From Polyodon spathula (Eukaryota; Chordata; Actinopteri; Acipenseriformes; Polyodontidae): a stretch of DNA of 64,000 nt. Made by a program: the position numbers and the translations under genes. Position 1 is the stretch's first letter, and every line of letters begins with the position of its first letter. The DNA is taken from positions 22,363,252 through 22,427,251 of the forward strand of contig NC_054534.1 in assembly GCF_017654505.1 (NCBI RefSeq), given 5' to 3'. The notes under the pieces were generated by a model. The model was not told where the DNA came from. It did no database searches and saw only the letters and a list, made by a program, of their open reading frames with translations. Of this stretch, positions 57,750 to 64,000 are shown one piece after another.

Positions 57750-58115
57750 CTTATGTCCCTGGGGTTAATTCTGTCCCTGCCAAAAATCACATGTGTGTCC
57801 ATTCCCCAATTACATAATTGAGTGATAATTGGGGAGTGGGCATCTGTATAAAGGAAGAGCAAAGTCCTTTTTTTGGGAAGGGAGTTAGTTGAGTGCACCT
57901 GTGTGAAACTGCATGTTAAACTTTGTAGAGAAGGCGAATGCCCAGCCTGTTTTGTTTTGTGTGAACGTTTTATTTTGGCCTTCATGCAGTGTTTATTTTG
58001 TGTGTTTGTTTTTGTTAATTAAAGCGCACTTTGCGTGTAAAACTGCAGCTTTCTGTCTCTTGTTCTCTTACCTGCCGGTAATATCTTGTTCTATGACACT
58101 ACCATGTCACAGATG
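57750..58115 (+). mobile_element. LTR-like repeat
   Basis: TATAAAGG at 57847-57854 and an ATTAAA signal near 58018 about 170 bp downstream, followed by a T/C-rich stretch, resemble the U3-R-U5 layout of a solo LTR. A CCCCAATTAT hairpin lies just upstream of the TATA. No retroviral genes are attached. Same layout as 35745-36200 but not evidently the same sequence. Confidence 0.35.
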
Positions 58116-59299
58116 GCTTGAATTGAGATTCAGCACTGCTGCACTGTACATCTGGTTTCCAGGTGGAATAGAAATAACTTTTTGTCAGTAGGGGGATAGT
58201 GCTGGAAATGATTTAAGGTTCCTAAGTTCTCACAGTGTCAGTGCAGTAGTTGAGCTATGATTCAAAATTAGGGTCCTCTGGCTCCTTGTTTTGAAGATCG
58301 ATCCAACAGACCACACAGCCTGCTTGTTTTGTGATTGACCTTGAAGATTGTTGATAGAGAGAGTTAGTAGAGTTAGTAACAGACAGTGTAGTTATACCTA
58401 GTACTGTAATACTGACTGTATTTGACTATATAAAGTAATTTATTTAATTTGAGTACTCAAACCTACCCTTGTTGCTAACTATTTTAGACTGCATTTGCTT
58501 GTAGGTTTCTTTGATGTTTCCTTCATGCTTTTTCATTTGCTTGCACTGTTTATTTTGTATTCTTATTTTTAAACTTCTTGGGTAGATTAAATATGTTGGA
58601 TATGTTCAGTCTCTCAAAGTTCATTGGCAGCAATCTGTTCCCACAATTTCTGGATAATCTACACCAGGGTTTCCCAAAATTCCAATGTCTGCAAGTGTTT
58701 CCAAGTCTGTTGTCTGGCATTTCAATTGCAAACTAGTTTTCCATATAAAGTCTACAGCACCTGTGCCTCACTGTGTAAAATAGAGAGGGAATTAATGATG
58801 GAGCATGAGCTAGCTTTTTGTTGTATTCCAGGAACACTTTTATAAAATAAAACAACAAAGTACAAAAAACATCCCAAGAGGTTTACGATCATTTAGAATA
58901 TGCCTACTCCGGTGTTACATCTGAGCACACCAAATGTAACCTGTATTTTTATTTGCATTGTGTGGCATAGTTATTACGCATTCCTTCTCAGGAGTGCTTG
59001 TTTGGATTGCTTGTGTTTCTGTGTCTACTCTAGTGGAAATGGACCATGACCATGACCTCTCTTTTACTGTGATGGCTCAAAAGAGCCAATCATATTAATT
59101 ACCTTTATAGAAGTTTAGTATGGCATATAGCATGGCAAATCACAGGAATGCATTATAAATCATGCAAAAGTATGGTAAACCTTAGTAAAAATTGTAGCTA
59201 ACCATGGTAAACGAACTTTCAGAATTTTCTTATCATGGAGGTGTCTGTCTGTCCATTCATCAATCCGTCTGTATATCACATTATATTTTAGCTTATACC

Positions 59300-60093
59300 G
59301 TGCTCCCACGCTATAAGGCTCTCGATTGTAACGCGCCTTGGATATAACACTCCTACAGCATGTCCCCCAATTCCCTATACTAGTGATTCATGCAATATTT
59401 CTACAGTAAATATAGTACTGGTGTTGTTCAAACTTTAAACAACTTCTCAATCTAACTTTCGTTTCTGTCTCTCCCTTTTGGTACAGTGTCTGAACTGAAG
59501 AAAAGCTGTGCTGGCACTTTATAACACAGACATCTTATTCAGCAGCCGTTTTATAACTAAATAAATATTAGGCCTATTACATGGCTATCTTTCCTAATGT
59601 ATTTACTTTTTTGCTGCGAGAGGAGCAGCAGCTTTCTCCTGGAGACGAGTCGCTTCAGTTTCGTATCAGCCCTGCTCCGGCAGCTGAACCTGGGGTGAGC
59701 CCATTCCGTCTTCCCCTTGTCCGATTCGCTCTCCTTTTCGCGCTTGGTTTGCTAGTTTGTCATTTCGAACTGAACTCCCGACCATTGTTTAGCCAATCTA
59801 TTTATAGTTTAAAAACTGCTAACTAAAATGATCCACGAGTGCGAATGTTACCTTTTTTTTTTATGTAGCGTTGATTACCTGGTGCTTTATACAAGGTTAA
59901 TTCATGGAAAGTGACAATTTTGCTTCACTATATGTGCATTATAGAGAGGGAGTTATTTTATTTTGTATTTTAGTCAGAGATGTGTATAATGTGTCCCGTG
60001 GCGACCCACACCCCCTCCCCCATTTATAATGCTTTTCGGTTATATTGCTCATATTGTGTGCCTCCCAAAACCCGCTGTATAGCGAGGGAGCAC
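59300..60093. mobile_element. Inverted-repeat DNA element with a GC-rich interior
   Basis: GTGCTCCCACGCTATA at the left matches (reverse complement) GTGCTCCCTCGCTATA at the right. TA-rich flanks suggest a TA target. The interior at 59615-59760 is GC-rich and holds an 81-codon open frame without family resemblance. Confidence 0.55.
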
Positions 60094-63000
60094 TATATCT
60101 CAAGAATCACTTATGAAAATGTGATTAAACATGTTATTGCTCATGTTTGTTCTATATTGTTCTGTACATACTGCTCATATACTATATGTCAAGTTCATCG
60201 ACTTTTTCATTGTTCTGATAGCTCTAATTTTGAATTTACAGCCATGATGAGGATGTTATCTTAAATGTGTTTTGATGAGAAGAAAATGCTTGCTGGCAAA
60301 CATCTATTTGTTTTTAATTTTGCTAAAAAGGTTTCAACAAGGGTTGCTCAGTTACAGAAATGTCTACTTTGATGTACAGTAAGCATTTCAGATGATATCC
60401 TGATTTTGTAACAAATCCTACAAGCCTATATTATGAACCTTTCTCTGTGTTTAATGCTGCCACAAGCTGCACTTTAGTTTGATGCAGAATGTTGATACAT
60501 TTACGCAGGGTTGTTATCGTGTGATATGGGTTGTAAATGTGGGCTGATGCTAAGAATATGCTCCTTGATTAAAAATAAAATGAATTCATGACAATGAGGA
60601 GTCCCAATGTCTGTGCATGTCTGAGTTTATTGAGTAATGGTTCTGAAGAGAAGCTAGTCTGACACTGCCGTGATTGCAGATCACTGTTTCAGCCTCAGTT
60701 CAAGGGTTATTTTTAACAACTGAGAGGCAGGCAGCATTGATTAAGCTAAGAGGGTTACAGGCTCCTAAAGTTGTTTCCAGTCATCTCATCAAAGTGGCAG
60801 TGTCACACAAACCTGTTCAATTTTGCACTTAAACATAAATCCTTTTTTTAATTTTTTTATTTGCTATAATCTTCCATAGTTTTGCCTTATTTGCTTTCTA
60901 TCTATAAGCAGACATCATTGACCAGTTTACCTTTTGAACAGTCTCCAGAGCCCTTTACCTGAATGGTAAGTCATTCATCGGTGAACCATATGTTTTGCGA
61001 TTTAGGTCCTTCCCTTACCTATCCATTCAATTCAATGGGCTGAGATCTCAATCCATTACACCCTCAGAGCAGAAACCTAAAGTAATTATTAACACGCAGG
61101 TAAACTCTATGGGTCAGTTTACTTTATCAGCAATGTATATTTTTATGGTAAAGGATCATGGAGGGTATTTCGTTATTAGCTTGTTACGCTTGACTTTATT
61201 GTATAAGATCAAGTCAGTTCCAAGAACACCTTGCAGTGGGGACCCTCTGCAGTATATCATGAATGATTTCTGAAATATATTGCATATATTGCTGCTACTA
61301 CAAGTTTCCCGACTAACACCTCCCCACACACAGTTAGTTCCTCTATGCACTGAAGTTCATGTTCTCTCAATAGGGTGCAGCTTGTTACATAGGTAGAAGG
61401 TGACACAGTTTCAGACCCTGTGTCTATACACAAGCATGGTGTTTGAGGTTGGGCTGTCCTGATTGGTGGGATTTAGCAAATCAGTTTTGTGAGGATGTTC
61501 TACATGAATTCAACGCAGGAAGGATTAAGTCACACCAAAGGAAAGCATTTTTTGTGGGTTTGTGAGGCAAGAGGCAATTGCAGGAAATATAGCCTATACA
61601 TTTTAAGATAAAAAAGACAGTTAAAATGAGTGACAAAAGCATCATTCAAATGCTACCCCAAAATATTTTAGTGATATATTTTACGACAGCTTAGGTTTTG
61701 TCCACCTGCTGTTTTTCTGAGTCATATCAAGCTAATAACAAAGATCTTTAAACCATGAGTGTAAGAGAAAAGAAAGCTGGTCCTGAGTGAACCTGTTTTT
61801 TTTTTTTGTTTTTTTTTGTTTTTTTTTTCCTTGAGTTAATAAGCCAAAACCTATGCGATTTCATGATTTCACCCACATATGTTATACATGCTTCCAAAGA
61901 TGGAGTTATAAGTGCACATCCATGCAAAGTGGTAATTGTGTAAGGCCAAGGTAAAGAGATGGACGTCACAATGCAGGTTATGTAAAAAGAAAGTCATTTA
62001 ATAAGCTGGTTCGTTGGAACTTTGATTCTCAGTCAGCTGTAGCCAAAGCATTTTGTATTTTGATTGTGAAATAATCTTGCCTACTGCTTTATTGTGTATG
62101 ATTGCCATTTTCAGAAATAATTTATAACACAATAAATATAAATATACTTAACTGAGAATATTTTAATAAGGGTACCGTTATTTCCAATTCAAAGTGTGTT
62201 AATAATATTAACAATAAGATGTGGCCAGTGGAAAGGATCTAAAATGTATTAATTAAACGGCAATATAATTTTAAGGGAGAAAATATATTGCACACCTATC
62301 TTTTATTTTGGTATTATATATTACCAGTGTATTTCTGTTGTATGGGCATGGCGCACATTCTTATATTAGTGCACACCCCAAAAGCAGGACCGTGCCTGCA
62401 TCCCATTAACTCAGCACTATGATTTACAGGTGTGATAAGTTGCAGTGTTTGTTAATTATGTCAGAGTATGCCGATAAGGATCCAACAGAAGGAAAGGCAT
62501 TTTTGTGAGATAACCCAAAGCAACATGTTAGGCATACAGTACTTTTCTTCGATAATGGTTTTGACAGTAGCTGTCTTATAGGCGCTGCCTATGTCTTGAC
62601 ATGTGTCGACTACACCTTTGTCTGGCAGTTTTGGCTTTCTGACATTCCTTTGTGGGTTTTTGAGATACCGAAGGGCCTCTGTTTTCACCATTGAGCAGGC
62701 ACGGGCGTCACTGCTGCAGTAAGTCGTGCATATTCAGACGTCATGGGTGCTTTATTCTCACAGATGTTTCAACAGCACAATCTCATCAGAATTTGACGTC
62801 TTGTAATTGCAAGATATTTCAGCTGGGAACAGCTTGTTAGTCCCTTAGATTGTTAGAGAAGGCTGAGATAATTTATGGAAAACATTTTAAGGTTCTGTGC
62901 CAGCAATGTGCCATTAGAAAGCACAATTTAAACAATTACTGTATATTTCAGCCATTAACAGGAAACTGCTGTAAATAAATGTCTGATATTAATGTGAGCA

Positions 63001-63359
63001 TCTGTAGTTCAAGTCTAGCTTTATCTTCAAGCTTATTAGTCTAATAACATGGACACCGGGAAGTGTCAACATTAACACTGATACTTCTCCTTGTCCTATG
63101 GGGCTGCCCAAATATTACATTTTATGTGTTACTTCTACTGTGTCAGGCCTGCATCTTCCTTTGCCTGAGTTCATATGTGTTTTATTGTGTGCAGTATAGG
63201 ACTAAATAGTAAATTGTATATTGAGAAAACTAGACGGGGTAAAGCATTTCTTTGATAATTATACATAATCTGTTAAGTGAAAAAGGGAAAAGGCAATAAA
63301 TCATAAAAATCTAAATGACTCAATTGACTTTTATACAGTAAAAGGGTCCCGAATTTTTT

Positions 63360-63413
63360 ATATATCTATATATATATATTATATATATCTATATATATAT
63401 AATATATATATAC
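63360..63413. repeat. Interrupted (AT)n tract
   Basis: TATA-rich sequence with internal CT and TTA interruptions. Confidence 0.85.
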
Positions 63414-64000
63414 TCTATAAACCAAAACTTGATTTAAAAGACTAAATCAATAAAAAAAGAAAACGCCTATAGAGTAATTACCAGATCTTAACCGTAACGA
63501 TAACAGAATTGACGAAGACGATTATATCGAGTACTATATACCGGATTATTTACATAAAAAGATTTTAGTGATATTACCATGGACATTCTCATGGCGGATG
63601 TTCCCGTCATCCTCCTTAACAGTTCACATATGTATTCCTGAGATGGGTTTACCAGTGCCTTGTTTTAAAGGGTACATAAGGAACTTTTTATTTTATTGTG
63701 TTACATGTTCCCATGTGTTGCTACAACTGTTTGGGTTTACCAGTGAGCAGGAGGATGATGGGAAATATAGTTCTGAGTTCTGAAAGTTCCATGCGGGTAC
63801 ATATGAAGTAATCTTGAGGAAGGGAATGCAATTTAAAAGTTTTAAAAAGAGGTCAAAATGTAAAATAAACAAACCTTACACACCTTATGTAAACAATTGT
63901 AGCAACACATGGGAACATGTACACAATAAAATAAAAAAGATCCTTATGTGCCCTTTAAGCACATGTGTCTTGTATCTTGTGTTCATATATGTGACGGATT

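Larger units (their letters stand above)
34703..64000. other. CHSY3 intron 2 (5' part), no host exon recognised
   Basis: No further CHSY3 exon and no other host gene was recognised to the end of the window, in keeping with the very large second intron of CHSY3 in other vertebrates. Recognisable content is repeats, listed separately. Stretches 40550-41880, 44180-45340, 49680-52740, 54520-57740, 58120-59290 and 60100-63350 show nothing I can classify. Confidence 0.65.

Overview
This window is vertebrate genomic DNA, most likely from a non-teleost ray-finned fish. Genes are split into exons with GT/AG junctions, introns run to several kilobases, and long (AT)n microsatellites are abundant. Three near-identical copies of a CR1-type LINE end in repeated CTTATGTT units. 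I associate this LINE with sturgeons and paddlefishes, but that is from memory and the species is an inference. Nothing points to a prokaryote, plasmid or virus.

Three host genes lie on the + strand in the order ADAMTS19, MINAR2, CHSY3, the same order as on human 5q23.3. (1) 508-10195 holds the last six coding exons of ADAMTS19: end of the spacer, five thrombospondin type-1 repeats, PLAC module and stop codon. All exon phases match. (2) 21357-22354 holds two exons of MINAR2. The conserved reading frame is broken twice, by a one-base frameshift in exon 1 and an in-frame TGA in exon 2, and the membrane-anchor exon was not found, so this copy looks decayed or carries sequence errors. (3) 31171-34702 holds coding exons 1 and 2 of CHSY3, a Golgi chondroitin-polymerising glycosyltransferase. 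Everything from 34703 to the window end reads as the interior of its large second intron, and exon 3 lies beyond the window.

The rest is mostly mobile DNA. ADAMTS19 introns hold an 0.8 kb inverted-repeat element, a fold-back MITE, half of a palindromic element and a piggyBac-like MITE. Between ADAMTS19 and MINAR2 there are a fossil Penelope-like reverse transcriptase, a Tc1-like transposase relic with a ~3 kb LINE inserted in it, and two short perfect or near-perfect tandem duplications. Between MINAR2 and CHSY3 lies a minus-strand LINE ORF1 with an SGNH-esterase domain. CHSY3 intron 2 holds an LTR-like repeat, two more LINE copies (one with a 23-bp target-site duplication), a 710-bp near-perfect palindrome, a Tigger/pogo fossil containing a hAT-like MITE, and several other inverted-repeat elements.

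I did not find a convincing wholly new biological system. The best leads are the broken MINAR2 copy inside a conserved gene block, the 710-bp palindromic element with its half-copy 31 kb away, and the nested transposon history.
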